DNA of 64,000 bases from Coxiellaceae bacterium (GCA_011523685.1 WTGG01000004.1:1-64000), one strand, 5' to 3'; shown: positions 49,447-60,101, numbered from the stretch's first letter. Notes: generated from the sequence alone by a model not told the origin. A program made the numbers and translations.

Positions 49447-50714
49447 ATACAACCGTAGAATCTTTTATTGATCGTTATCGTGGTGGCGAACGAGTCATTA
49501 TTGTTAATGTTACTTTCCCCCAATTTTCGCTGAATCACTCGTTAGACGAGTGCACGGAGCTGGCGCTATCTGCAGGGCTCGATATTTTAACGCATCTTTC
49601 CGCAAAGCGCGTTGCGCCTCACCCAAAATCATTTATTGGTTCTGGTAAGGTTGAAGAGTTGGCAGCTGAAGTTGAAGCGCTTTGTGCTGAGCTGGTTTTA
49701 TTTAATCATGAATTGGCACCAGCGCAAGGTCGAAACTTAGAAAAGCATTTGCAGTGTCGTGTCATTGATCGCACAGAGCTTATCCTAGATATTTTCGCAC
49801 AGCGTGCGCGTAGTTTTGAAGGTAAGTTACAAGTAGAGCTTGCTCAACTACAGCATTTAAGTTCTTGTTTGGTGAGAGGGTGGACGCATTTAGAGCGCCA
49901 AAAAGGCGGTATTGGGTTAAGGGGGCCTGGTGAAACTCAGTTAGAAACTGATCGCCGCTTACTCGCTATGCGAATTAAATCGATCAAGAAACGATTGGTT
50001 AAAGTTTCCTCACAGAGGAAGCAAAGTCGACAGTCGCGTCGTAAGTCATCGGTTCCCACGGTTGCTCTGGTGGGTTATACCAATGCTGGCAAGTCAACGT
50101 TATTTAATCGCTTAACGGATGCTTCTGTTTATGCTGAGGACCAGTTATTTGCCACACTAGACCCTACACTGCGTCGCTTGTCTTTGCCTGTATTGGGTGA
50201 GGTTGTGCTTGCAGACACGGTGGGTTTTATACAAGACCTGCCTCATGATCTTATTGCTGCATTTCATGCGACATTAGAAGAGGTTTGTGAGGCGGACTTA
50301 TTGCTGCATGTCATGGATGTGCATCATGAGCACAGAGATGTTCTGCATGATAGTGTTATGTCGGTGATAGAAGCTTTAGGTGCTCAAGATGTACCGCAGC
50401 TCATGGTTTATAATAAAATCGACTTAGACTCGACTTATTCACCACGCATTGATTATGGCTTTGAGCAACAACCAACTCGTGTTTGGGTATCTGCGCGCAC
50501 AGGAGAAGGGATGTCATTACTGGAAGAGGCTATATCCTCTCTCTTGCGAGGCAGTATTATTGAAAAGACTCTAGTCCTAGGTCCTGAGCAGGGAGCTTTG
50601 CGAGCTCGCTTGTACACTTTAGGGGCTGTTGTTTCTGAGGAGGTCAATGATAATGGTCAGGTTGAGCTTGCGATACGCATCAGCTCTATCGATTATCAGC
50701 GTTTAGGATTATAA
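49443..50714 (+). CDS. hflX: GTPase HflX with an apparent CTG start
   Basis: HflX is a ribosome-associated GTPase that splits stalled 70S ribosomes. The N-terminal block FIDRYRGGERVIIV, then RVAPHPKSFIGSGKV near residue 56, aligns with E. coli HflX from its start. G-domain motifs are GYTNAGKST near 210, DTVGFI near 259 and NKID near 325. No ATG, GTG or TTG occurs in the first 72 codons. A TTG at 49659 would delete conserved sequence. The CTG at 49443 gives 423 residues (E. coli 426), lies six bases after AGGAGA and overlaps the lolD TGA (CTGA). Another non-canonical start, ATT at 49467, is possible. Confidence 0.88.
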   Translation: MNTTVESFIDRYRGGERVIIVNVTFPQFSLNHSLDECTELALSAGLDILTHLSAKRVAPHPKSFIGSGKVEELAAEVEALCAELVLFNHELAPAQGRNLEKHLQCRVIDRTELILDIFAQRARSFEGKLQVELAQLQHLSSCLVRGWTHLERQKGGIGLRGPGETQLETDRRLLAMRIKSIKKRLVKVSSQRKQSRQSRRKSSVPTVALVGYTNAGKSTLFNRLTDASVYAEDQLFATLDPTLRRLSLPVLGEVVLADTVGFIQDLPHDLIAAFHATLEEVCEADLLLHVMDVHHEHRDVLHDSVMSVIEALGAQDVPQLMVYNKIDLDSTYSPRIDYGFEQQPTRVWVSARTGEGMSLLEEAISSLLRGSIIEKTLVLGPEQGALRARLYTLGAVVSEEVNDNGQVELAIRISSIDYQRLGL

Positions 50715-50814
50715 AGATAACTTCCATGGGGTTCTTTCTGGCGTGTCTGTCAGATATCAGGTATATTCTTACGCTGTATTGGAAGTTTTAAAGTTTTCAT
50801 AAGGGGTATTCATT

Positions 50815-51960
50815 ATGTCGGGTAACGGTTCTGGTCAAGACCCTTGGGGTCGACGTCCTCAAAATGATCCAACGGATTTAGCAGCTTTATTTAAACGCTT
50901 ATTTAAAAAATATGCATCTAATTCTGGAGGCTCTACAGGAGGTTCAGGATTTAATCGTCAAATAGCGATGTTGATTGCTGGTGCTTTAATTATTATATGG
51001 GCATTATCGGGTATTTTTCTTGTCTCGCCACAAGAGCAGGCGGTGATTTTACGTTTTGGTAAATACGTCAGTACAGTGGGTGAGGGGCCACACTGGATAC
51101 CGAGAGGGATTGAGACTTACCAAAAGGTTAATGTCACTCAGCAAAATACGTTTAATTACCAATCTGAGATGTTAACTAAAGATGAAAACATTGTTTCTGT
51201 TGCGGTTGCAGTCCAGTATCGAATTGATAACCCTGAAGCCTATTTATTTAATGTTACTAACCCTAATCTGACTATTCAGCAGGCTGCATCCAGTGCGTTG
51301 CGTCAAACCGTTGGTGGAATGAATTTAGACGCTGTGATCACGACAGGACGTCAGACACTGAGTGATGCCGTTAAGGAGCAGTTGGTTAAAACTTTAAATA
51401 TTTATAACCCTGGTTTGTACGTTGCGGATATTACTCTGCAGCAAGCCGTGCCACCTAAACAAGTAACTCATGCCTTTGATGATGCGATTAAAGCGCGAGA
51501 AGATGAGGTTACTTATGAAAATCAGGCACAGGCTTACGCTCGTAAGGTTGAGTCAGAAGCTCAAGGAACCATTTCTAGAATGCAGCAAGAGGCAGATGCA
51601 TATAAACAGGAAGTTGTTTTACAAGCTAAGGGTACAACAGCGCGTTATTTGGCTTTATTATCGCCTTATCATAAGGCGCCGTTTGTGACGAGTGAACGTT
51701 TGTATCTTGATGCCATGTCTTCCGTGCTAAACAAAACATCCAATGTCTTTTTGGATAATAATGGTGGTAATGGCGCTTCGGTGTTCTATCTTCCATTAGA
51801 CCAAATGTTTAAGCAAAGAGCTGCACAAGTGAATTCCGTGACAGATACGTCGACCTCCGCAGTACCTTCTGCGCCTTCTCAGACGGTCTCTACAAATAAG
51901 TCAGCATCCTCATTTTCACATCCTCGCTATCCATTTATGACTCAAGGAGGTCAATCATGA
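50815..51960 (+). CDS. hflK: FtsH protease modulator HflK
   Basis: HflK is an SPFH/band-7 protein that forms a cage around FtsH with HflC. The 381-residue product has a Gly-rich cytoplasmic N-terminus with DPWGRR, a membrane span near residues 56-77, the SPFH domain (VSPQEQAVILRFGKYV near 79) and a coiled coil to about 300. The last 50 residues are Ser/Thr-rich. The ATG has AAGGGG upstream. Its stop overlaps the hflC start by ATGA. Confidence 0.96.
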   Translation: MSGNGSGQDPWGRRPQNDPTDLAALFKRLFKKYASNSGGSTGGSGFNRQIAMLIAGALIIIWALSGIFLVSPQEQAVILRFGKYVSTVGEGPHWIPRGIETYQKVNVTQQNTFNYQSEMLTKDENIVSVAVAVQYRIDNPEAYLFNVTNPNLTIQQAASSALRQTVGGMNLDAVITTGRQTLSDAVKEQLVKTLNIYNPGLYVADITLQQAVPPKQVTHAFDDAIKAREDEVTYENQAQAYARKVESEAQGTISRMQQEADAYKQEVVLQAKGTTARYLALLSPYHKAPFVTSERLYLDAMSSVLNKTSNVFLDNNGGNGASVFYLPLDQMFKQRAAQVNSVTDTSTSAVPSAPSQTVSTNKSASSFSHPRYPFMTQGGQS

Positions 51961-52853
51961 GTACACGGTTAACCGCGTTATTAATTCTCATTATAGCGTT
52001 ATTGATTCTAGCCAGCTCCGCACTATTTACTGTGCAGCAAGGTCAAAATGCTTTGGTTTTACGTTTAGGACAATTGCAAGTCAGTCGATCCACAGGAGAA
52101 GTGGTGGTCTATAAGCCTGGCTTACATATTAAAATCCCATTTATTACACAGGTCAGAAAGTTTGATGTTCGTTTTCAAACTCTGCAAGTTGACTCTTCGC
52201 GCTCTTATACAGCAGAGCAAAAATCTGTGTTAGTTGATTATTATGCTAAATGGAAAATCGATGATTTACCTCTTTACTATAAGCGTACTGGCGGTGTTCC
52301 AGGGCGAGCATCAACGTTATTAACTCAAAAAATTAATAATGCTTTGAAGGCTGCTTTTGGTAAACGCACGATCCAAGAAGTGGTGACTGATGATCGCTTA
52401 TCATTAATGAAAATTTTAATGGCTAAAGCTGATGAGAGTGCAGAGCCTCTAGGGATAAAAGTGGTTGACGTTCGTATTCAGGGAATTGAGCTGCCCCGTG
52501 AAGTGCGCGAATCAGTCTATAACCGGATGAGTACTGAGCGTGAGCAGGTTGCCACGAAACACCGCTCTCAAGGTAAAGCTCAAGCAGAAAAAATTCGCGC
52601 TAGCGCTGATGCACATGTGGTTGTTTCGATTGCAGAGGCTAAATCTCAAGCTCAGAAAACACGAGCGGAAGGTGATCAGCAGGCTGCTAATATCTATTTA
52701 AATGCCTATAACAAAGATTCAGCTTTCTATGCTTTTTACCAAAGTTTGCAGGCTTATCAGTCAGTATTTCATGGGGATAACTCCATTATGCTGCTAACGC
52801 CTAAATCAGACTTCTTTAAGTACTTTAAGTCAACATTAAAGAAGACAGCATAA
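51957..52853 (+). CDS. hflC: FtsH protease modulator HflC
   Basis: HflC pairs with HflK in the periplasmic cage around FtsH. The 298-residue protein has an N-terminal membrane span (residues 6-24), the SPFH domain with VQQGQNALVLRLG near 27 and IKIPFITQVRKFDVR near 58, and a coiled coil with RAEGDQQAANIY. Length and order match the hflX-hflK-hflC cluster of E. coli. Confidence 0.96.
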   Translation: MSTRLTALLILIIALLILASSALFTVQQGQNALVLRLGQLQVSRSTGEVVVYKPGLHIKIPFITQVRKFDVRFQTLQVDSSRSYTAEQKSVLVDYYAKWKIDDLPLYYKRTGGVPGRASTLLTQKINNALKAAFGKRTIQEVVTDDRLSLMKILMAKADESAEPLGIKVVDVRIQGIELPREVRESVYNRMSTEREQVATKHRSQGKAQAEKIRASADAHVVVSIAEAKSQAQKTRAEGDQQAANIYLNAYNKDSAFYAFYQSLQAYQSVFHGDNSIMLLTPKSDFFKYFKSTLKKTA

Positions 52854-52872
52854 GTCTGTAACAGCAACATAT

Positions 52873-52899
52873 AAAGTCCGCTTTATTGCGGACTTTTTT
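52873..52899 (+). terminator. Rho-independent terminator after hflC
   Basis: AAAGTCCGC, loop TTTATT, then GCGGACTTTTTT: a perfect nine-pair hairpin with a T tract. It lies before the DUF2065 gene, whose Shine-Dalgarno comes right after, so read-through may serve that gene and purA. Confidence 0.9.
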
Positions 52900-52915
52900 A
52901 TTGAGGAGCCCCTTT

Positions 52916-53113
52916 ATGATAGAGATATTCTTTACTGCAATTGCTTTGTTACTCGTGCTAGAAGGTATATTGCCATTTGCTGCGCCAACATTATGGCGAC
53001 AGTTATTAATACGTATGGCTGATCGCGATGAGCGCTCTATTCGTAAAACGGGATTAATTACCTTGGTTTCTGGTGTCGTTATCATGTGCTTAGTGCACTC
53101 AGGTTTATTGTAG
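52916..53113 (+). CDS. DUF2065 (YjeT-like) small membrane protein
   Basis: This 65-residue protein has two hydrophobic segments with the family block LLLVLEGILPFAAPTLWR near residue 10. It sits between hflC and purA, exactly as yjeT does in E. coli. Function is unknown. The start at 52916 has GAGGAG; a longer frame starting inside the terminator is rejected. Confidence 0.9.
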   Translation: MIEIFFTAIALLLVLEGILPFAAPTLWRQLLIRMADRDERSIRKTGLITLVSGVVIMCLVHSGLL

Positions 53114-54412
<1,299 letters not shown>

Positions 54413-54454
54413 CTAACAATTGTATGGATTATTTCAGGGCTTCATTAATAAGTG

Positions 54455-55372
54455 TTATGGATGACTTTCTTTGTTTAACTTCAAGAAGGTTTGCTGGTTG
54501 ATATTGAAGTGGTCAAATACACATTTCATTTGAGTGTCATTCTGTTTTTGCTGATTATTAATTTTATGCAATGATGCTGATTGTGATCCGATGATTTTGG
54601 GGAATTCAATATTTTGACATGTTACTTTCATTGTTAATGTGTTGTTTATTAAGGCCATCGCTTTAAACCAAATATCATCGGCAGTAGGTGAAAGTGTTGT
54701 GAATAGATCTTTATCTAGAGTCTGTTTGCTTAAAGCATTAGGTGGGTAGAGGACGCCACCAACCCCTTGGGGAAATGACCAAGGGTTGGGGTGGTTGTCG
54801 TGATCGGCGCTCCATTGAGAGTAGGGTAATAAGTTGCCGTTACTATCAAATGATACTTTTTTTGATCGGTAGCAAATAACGGATTTAGGAAATTTTTGAT
54901 GTGTTTTTAATAGTCCTTCAATAAGGAAATTGGGATAAAAAGTGTCATCGTCCACAGTAATAATTAATTGATCAGGGTAAGCTTTTAAAGAGTAGTAGAG
55001 TTTTTTATAGGGTTTTAGGTTTCCACTCACCCACTTAACTTCTAGGCCCCTTTTTTGGAGTCTTAAGATTGTTCTTGGCAGTTTTCTCTTATTAAACTCG
55101 TCTTCGCTAAGCCAAAGAATAATTTTATCTGCCGGGCAGGTTTGTTCAAATAGGCTTTCGATAGTCATGTAAAGACTTCGAATCCGCTTTGGGAATGAGG
55201 TTAGAGAAATGATTGCTTTTATTTCATTATCAGGCAGTTGACGATGATGTTTTGATGTGCGATTGCGTATGGCGTAAATTATTGACTTTTTGATTTTGAT
55301 TTTTTGACGTTCGCTTTTATTTAAAAATTCTGATGGTGGGATATCGAATACGGTTTTTCGTCGATCGCTCAT
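54455..55372 (-). CDS. Glycosyltransferase-like protein (GT-A type)
   Basis: This 305-residue soluble protein has a GT-A-like core: SLTSFPKRIRSLYMTIESLF near residue 51, a nucleotide-binding Asp cluster TVDDDTFYP near 136, and NPWSFPQGVGGVLYPP with a downstream TADDIWFKAMAL near 228. It likely transfers a sugar to a surface polysaccharide or lipid. No polysaccharide gene cluster adjoins it, so donor and acceptor are unknown. Upstream of it is a gap with no gene. Confidence 0.75.
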   Translation of the reverse strand: MSDRRKTVFDIPPSEFLNKSERQKIKIKKSIIYAIRNRTSKHHRQLPDNEIKAIISLTSFPKRIRSLYMTIESLFEQTCPADKIILWLSEDEFNKRKLPRTILRLQKRGLEVKWVSGNLKPYKKLYYSLKAYPDQLIITVDDDTFYPNFLIEGLLKTHQKFPKSVICYRSKKVSFDSNGNLLPYSQWSADHDNHPNPWSFPQGVGGVLYPPNALSKQTLDKDLFTTLSPTADDIWFKAMALINNTLTMKVTCQNIEFPKIIGSQSASLHKINNQQKQNDTQMKCVFDHFNINQQTFLKLNKESHP

Positions 55373-55594
55373 GGTATTATATCTCTATGATGAAATGTTT
55401 TTTGAACTATATCAGTATATTAAAACAGTGTATATGCTCTGGTTTTTTAGGTAAAAAATTATACATGTTGATTAAGATAGCCAAAGGAGTAAATCTAGAT
55501 AGGTATTTGACCGCTTGTCAGCATAGCTTTTGTTATAACTTAGATAGATAAATGAGTTGCCTCACTGTTTACGCTTCAAACGAATTAAGCTTTA

Positions 55595-56415
55595 CTATGA
55601 CCCCAGTTGGCAATACGTATCTCTAACAATCTTTTTGGCTTCTTTTTCTGTCTGAATACGATGATCTCCTGTATAAGAGCAAATTTCTTCTATTAAATCG
55701 TCGCTCAGTTTTATAAATAAAGAGGGCCTTAATTTTCCTTTATAATAGCTTGCTCTATAGGTTATGTGAGAGTTTTTTTTGATTTCAGCAATACTCGACT
55801 GTCTTAATGATAATGCTGCTAAGACGGATTGTCGTGCGTTCGTGTTGTATATACTGCTTGCGTATTCAAAGGTATTTTGGCAGCTATTTCGTATGAGAGC
55901 ATTCGGGTTTATAAAATAGCTACCGTCTTTTGCTCTGGCGCACATAAGTAACTCTAGTATTGTTGTATCCTGAAGTAAAATAGCTTTACATAGTATGCTG
56001 GAGTTATTGCCATCACTTAAAAGTGAGGCTCCAGAATTATCTTTAGTGTTTAATATAGATCGTAAAAAACGTTGTTTAAATTTCATGGGTAAGTGTGATT
56101 CAATCAGTAAGCTAATACTATTTTGGCCGGCCCGGTTGGTGAAATTAATATCGAATAGCAAGCGTTCTTGGTAGTTTCTTAGTGAGAGTAAATACCATGA
56201 TAAGTGTTCAATTTTTACAATATCGGCTTGAGAGGGGCGAGTCGTTATATATTGGTGTAGCAAGTATCCTAAAATATTATACCGACCAAAACTAGTGATA
56301 TTGTTTAAATTTTTTGTGAATCTCCCATGGTCATCTAGGTTTTTTTGTATAATTCGTTGTACAGAAAGAATATTGAGCTGATTGATGAAACGAGTTCGTC
56401 TAAAACATCGGCCAT
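55595..56415 (-). CDS. Ankyrin-like hypothetical protein, frameshifted at an A7 tract
   Basis: From 56263 (TTG) to 55595 the frame encodes 222 residues, with ankyrin-like pieces such as DINFTNRAGQNS and NTKDNSGASLL, but its N-terminus is missing. The true start appears to be the ATG at 56415, behind AGGAAG; that frame reads MADVLDELVSS... for 26 residues and meets TAG at 56335. A run of seven A (56340-56346 on the opposite strand) sits directly before the stop, and a -1 shift there joins both frames into one 273-residue protein. The gene is therefore a frameshifted pseudogene, or its frame is restored by slippage on the A7. No signal peptide or membrane span is seen. Confidence 0.65.
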
Positions 56416-56588
56416 GTGAGTGCTTCCTCTAGAAGTCTAAAGACTGCAATCATACTCTAAAAAAATATTAAGCAATCATTGAATAATACCTTGTTTGCAA
56501 TATTGTTTAATGAATTACACGGTAAAGATTTGTATTATTTTTTACTCTTATGATCGGATAGAGGCTATTTCAACAGTTTAAATGCGAA

Positions 56589-57941
56589 CTATATGTTGAT
56601 GGGTTTAGCGTTATCTAAACCTTCAAGTAACGAATTCTCCGATCCTGAATCTTGCTTGCTAGTCAGTTTATTGGTTGCAGATTGCGATATCAGTAGCACT
56701 AAAATACATAGCGCAAGAAAAGTGATTAAGAAGCCTGATAGAATGTTTATTGAGAAGGTGCCACCTGAAAAAATTAAACCAACAGAAGGAGTAATAGAGC
56801 AGAATATTGCATTTGCGATATTGTATCCTACAAAGACACCACTGGCCCTGCAGTGTACGGGAAATCTTTGATTAATCAGTAATGAGAATGCGGGTGTGGC
56901 TATAGAGAAGATGGCAATGAAGCCTAGGTAAATAATAAAACCATCAGATAAAAAATGACGCATGAGATAGTCATTGCATGGAAATACAGTGAGTAGTGTG
57001 AATGTAAATAATATAAGCAGTATTCGGGTCGGTGATATTTTATCACTCAGCCAGCCACCTAAAGGGTAGCACAGCGTTTGTAAGACTGTTGCCGCAATGA
57101 TAGCCCAGTGGATCTTTGTTTCACCGTGAGAAATTGTGCGCATGAGTTCATTCGGTATAGAAACAAAATAGAGGATGTATGCAATACCTAAGGTGCCTGT
57201 TAATAGGAAAACCAGTGTTAATGACAAGCGATGATGCTGAAGTGTGTATAGAACGGGTTTCTTTGTAAGCTTCCCTTGCTGTTGTGCGTCAATAAAAGAC
57301 TGAGATTCAGGAACTGTAGACTGAAAATAGTAGACGACAGCCATGCCTGCGGCGCCAACTAAAAAACAAATACGCCAACCAATATGAGTCATGAATGCAT
57401 GGCTCGTAAAATGCATCATTAAAAATAAAAAACAAGCACTGGCCATTTGCCCTAAGCAGGATATTACACCTATCATTGATAAGTATTTCCCTTCATGATG
57501 GGCTTTGCTTCCTTCAAACACTAGTGTTAGTACACCTGTGTATTCACCACCGATGGATATGCCTTGTAAGGCCCGAAAGAGTAACATCAGTATAGATGCA
57601 GTAATGCCTATGTGGGCATAGGTTGGCAGTAGGGCCATTCCCAATGATGCAATAAACATCCATTTCATGGCTAATAATAAGGCTTGTCTTCGCCCATAAC
57701 GATCCGCTAAGCGGCCAAAGATAATGCCACCAATAGGGCGGCAAATGTAGGCGATTGCGAAGATAGCATAGTACAGTGAGAGGTTATTGCTTCCTGTTGA
57801 TCCATTAAAAAATACTGAAGAAAGAATGCTTCCCAAATAAAAATATAAGGTGAAATCATACCATTCAAAGAAAACACCCAGAGAAATAAAAAAAGCTTGG
57901 ATGCTGGGCTTTTTAGCAGATCCTTTAGCTAGGAAAGTCAT
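56589..57941 (-). CDS. MFS transporter, metabolite:H+ symporter (ProP-like) family
   Basis: This 450-residue transporter has 12 hydrophobic segments and the MHS-family signatures: FFEWYDFTLYFYLG near residue 23, GRLADRYGRRQAL near 78, and RALQGISIGGEYTG near 125. Members carry compatible solutes, dicarboxylates or shikimate-like compounds; the substrate here is unknown. The start at 57941 (MTFLAKGSAKKPS) is preferred over a 16-residue longer frame because the family N-terminus begins close to it. Confidence 0.9.
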   Translation of the reverse strand: MTFLAKGSAKKPSIQAFFISLGVFFEWYDFTLYFYLGSILSSVFFNGSTGSNNLSLYYAIFAIAYICRPIGGIIFGRLADRYGRRQALLLAMKWMFIASLGMALLPTYAHIGITASILMLLFRALQGISIGGEYTGVLTLVFEGSKAHHEGKYLSMIGVISCLGQMASACFLFLMMHFTSHAFMTHIGWRICFLVGAAGMAVVYYFQSTVPESQSFIDAQQQGKLTKKPVLYTLQHHRLSLTLVFLLTGTLGIAYILYFVSIPNELMRTISHGETKIHWAIIAATVLQTLCYPLGGWLSDKISPTRILLILFTFTLLTVFPCNDYLMRHFLSDGFIIYLGFIAIFSIATPAFSLLINQRFPVHCRASGVFVGYNIANAIFCSITPSVGLIFSGGTFSINILSGFLITFLALCILVLLISQSATNKLTSKQDSGSENSLLEGLDNAKPINI

Positions 57942-58097
57942 GTAATACAGCTCTGTAGTGAAGTGTATTGCAATATAGCATGATACCATTGCTGATTAAA
58001 CGATTTTCTGATTTAAAAATAACCACTTAAAAAGTGATTTACATGCACGTTATGTCTTGTTACTTTTAGCTTGCTGTAAATAGACTAGGAAGATTCT

Positions 58098-59393
58098 GTG
58101 ATTTTTGTGTCTCGTATTGCCGTATTTGCTGAATATGTCGCCATTGTGATGGCGGCCCCATGGTTAATGTATTCATTGTTCACTATGGTGAAGCGCCTTT
58201 GGGTTTATCAATTTGATCGTCATGGAATTTATGGCTCTGATTGGCATATGTTACGTTACTTTTTATCAACGGGTAAGAAGTCTTATATTTTTGTAGATTA
58301 TGAAATCCAGTCCACGTTGTCTTGGGATGATATTCATCGTATTGTATTGCCAAAGTTAGAAGCTTTGCTTCAGCAAGCTCAATCACCTTTGTCAGTCTCG
58401 TTAGATTTACAAAAGCGTCGCTTGGTTTTTAAGGATACGCCTCAGCTGGATGATGTTCTGGAATATCATGATCAATTTAACGCCTTTTACAAAATTGGTG
58501 ATTATCATCAACGGGATTGTGTGATACGTTTTTTTCCTAGTCAGCGTCGTGTTGGTATTCTATTTGATCATACCGTGTTTGATGGCATCTTATTGTCACA
58601 ACAGATTTGTCAACCGATCTTAGATTTTCGACCTTTTTCAAAAGGTATGCTTCAAGAGGATCGATATTTTCCTCTCTTATCTGAGACATTGCAGTATTAT
58701 ACATTGATGAAATTAGCGATTAGTCAATGTCGTGTCAAATCGCTTCCAAGGCGCATTGATCAGCCACAGTCTGTGGTTCATCATAATTGGGAGTTTGATC
58801 AGGTGAAAAACATCAAATCCACTTTTCGCTGCACATTTCCGGATGCTTTGTTGGCTTACTATATTGATCATGTTTTTAAGTGCTTAGATATACAATATTC
58901 ATCACTGCGTGTAGGTATTGTGGTGGGTTTTAAAAATCCACGCTTTAGAAATAACTACAGTGTCTGTCGAGTCAATATAAGTCGTGCAACGGATATTAGT
59001 GATTACGTGTCTCAGATAGTTGATCAAGTCAAAAAAAATCAACATGAAGTGTTGCCGCTCTATCAAGTTTTTTCCATTCATGATTTGCAATCTCGCTTTA
59101 AATCAGGATTGATTGATTGTTTATTCAGTCCATTATTTTTCTTTCCTAAGAAAGGTCTCAGTCAGCACATGCAGCAAACTCGATTTTTTAATGTCCCAAG
59201 TGGGTGTCCTCTATATGTCTTCGCAAACGCATTTGGTGATCGAGTCTATTGTTCTACTACCATTAATACAACGGCACTCGATGAAGAAAAGTTTTCATCC
59301 GGGGGTGCAATGTTTAAATTTGATGAGACTTATTCCGAAGTTATAGGTAATGCCTTAGAGATGGCTGTCAATCCATCAGCAGTTGAGGTGTAA
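58098..59393 (+). CDS. HxxxDG acyltransferase-like protein
   Basis: This 431-residue protein has the catalytic-type motif HTVFDG at residues 158-163 in the context GILFDHTVFDG, as in the condensation-domain, WS/DGAT and chloramphenicol-acetyltransferase-like superfamily. A later block, VGFKNPRFRNNYSVCRVNI near 278, resembles the second conserved structural block near the active site. An N-terminal hydrophobic segment (about 10-30) suggests membrane association. Acyl donor and acceptor are unknown. It starts with GTG after AGGAAG. It is convergent with the WHxH protein gene and is not coupled to the acyl carrier protein gene at 6 kb. Confidence 0.65.
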   Translation: MIFVSRIAVFAEYVAIVMAAPWLMYSLFTMVKRLWVYQFDRHGIYGSDWHMLRYFLSTGKKSYIFVDYEIQSTLSWDDIHRIVLPKLEALLQQAQSPLSVSLDLQKRRLVFKDTPQLDDVLEYHDQFNAFYKIGDYHQRDCVIRFFPSQRRVGILFDHTVFDGILLSQQICQPILDFRPFSKGMLQEDRYFPLLSETLQYYTLMKLAISQCRVKSLPRRIDQPQSVVHHNWEFDQVKNIKSTFRCTFPDALLAYYIDHVFKCLDIQYSSLRVGIVVGFKNPRFRNNYSVCRVNISRATDISDYVSQIVDQVKKNQHEVLPLYQVFSIHDLQSRFKSGLIDCLFSPLFFFPKKGLSQHMQQTRFFNVPSGCPLYVFANAFGDRVYCSTTINTTALDEEKFSSGGAMFKFDETYSEVIGNALEMAVNPSAVEV

Positions 59394-59451
59394 GCACAGT
59401 GTGCGTTATAGGGTAATGAGTCATCGTAATGTGTTTATTGCAATGATGAAT

Positions 59452-59826
59452 CTAGTCATCCTTAAAAACGACTAGCGGCTCACCGAAGGTTTGCTCATAG
59501 AGATCACACGTGTTTTGAAAAGCGACTTTCAGTGATTCGCGATCAGGATTGCGACTGTCTGCCGGCTCATGGTGAATATAGCCTCCAGCAATATTCGTGC
59601 AGTCATTAATATATTGACGCGTGTGAAGAATATGTGCGTGCCAGTATTCATCGATGCAGCTTGATGGCGCGAGCGGTGTAGAAGGGTGAGTGGCAATGAG
59701 GTGAAGAAAGCGTCGGTAGAGTAGCTCTAGCGTGCTAATATGATCTTGAGACCAGGGCGTCAGTGCATAGCTGTCACTGCACAGGTAGGCGTTAATGCAC
59801 TCTAGGTTAATTTCAAAAGCGGTCAT
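59452..59826 (-). CDS. Small WHxH-motif protein, GRDP-like family
   Basis: This 124-residue soluble protein matches the bacterial short form of the glycine-rich-domain-protein-like family: a helical start, then IDEYWHAHILHTRQYINDC near residue 60 and GGYIHHEP near 80. The His-rich motif could bind a metal. Family function is not known to me. It follows the Cys-rich peptide gene by 83 bases on the same strand and may share its promoter. Its own Shine-Dalgarno is poor, which fits translation from a shared transcript. Confidence 0.7.
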   Translation of the reverse strand: MTAFEINLECINAYLCSDSYALTPWSQDHISTLELLYRRFLHLIATHPSTPLAPSSCIDEYWHAHILHTRQYINDCTNIAGGYIHHEPADSRNPDRESLKVAFQNTCDLYEQTFGEPLVVFKDD

Positions 59827-59909
59827 AGCAGTTTACAATGTTTTTCGTTTTTACAAACTAAAGAGTGATGTTATTGGTTTGTCTTAGCTTATCTCTTTAT
59901 AAGGAGAAT

Positions 59910-60071
59910 CTATAACCCCATTCTGCAGCTGCCACTTTCACAACCGCCACTGCAGGGACTGCAGTTAAGGCTTAGGGCGAGTTCTTGTTTATGTGTTGAT
60001 AGGGTTTTGATAGAAACAAATTTGCCTTGTCGAACCGATTTTTTGACAGTAGGTGTTTGAGTTTGGCTCAT
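59910..60071 (-). CDS. Small Cys/Gly/Ser-rich peptide gene, 53 aa
   Basis: This open frame is too short for most gene callers. It starts at ATG 60071 with GGGAG six bases upstream, below a promoter with a consensus -35. It encodes 53 residues: a basic, Thr/Lys/Gln-rich N-terminal region of about 36 residues with no signal peptide, then NCSPCSGGCESGSCRMGL. The four cysteines are spaced C-x2-C-x3-C-x4-C. A leader-plus-core layout is reminiscent of ribosomally made modified peptides or small metal-binding peptides. No YcaO, LanB/LanC or radical SAM gene is in view. Confidence 0.65.
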   Translation of the reverse strand: MSQTQTPTVKKSVRQGKFVSIKTLSTHKQELALSLNCSPCSGGCESGSCRMGL

Positions 60072-60073
60072 GC

Positions 60074-60101
60074 TTGACTCCCTATAGTTTGTCTGTATAT
60101 T
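60074..60101 (+). promoter_or_regulatory. Candidate promoter of the TonB-dependent receptor gene
   Basis: TTGACT, a 16-base spacer and TATATT in the divergent gap. The -35 lies immediately next to the start codon of the peptide gene. Confidence 0.55.
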
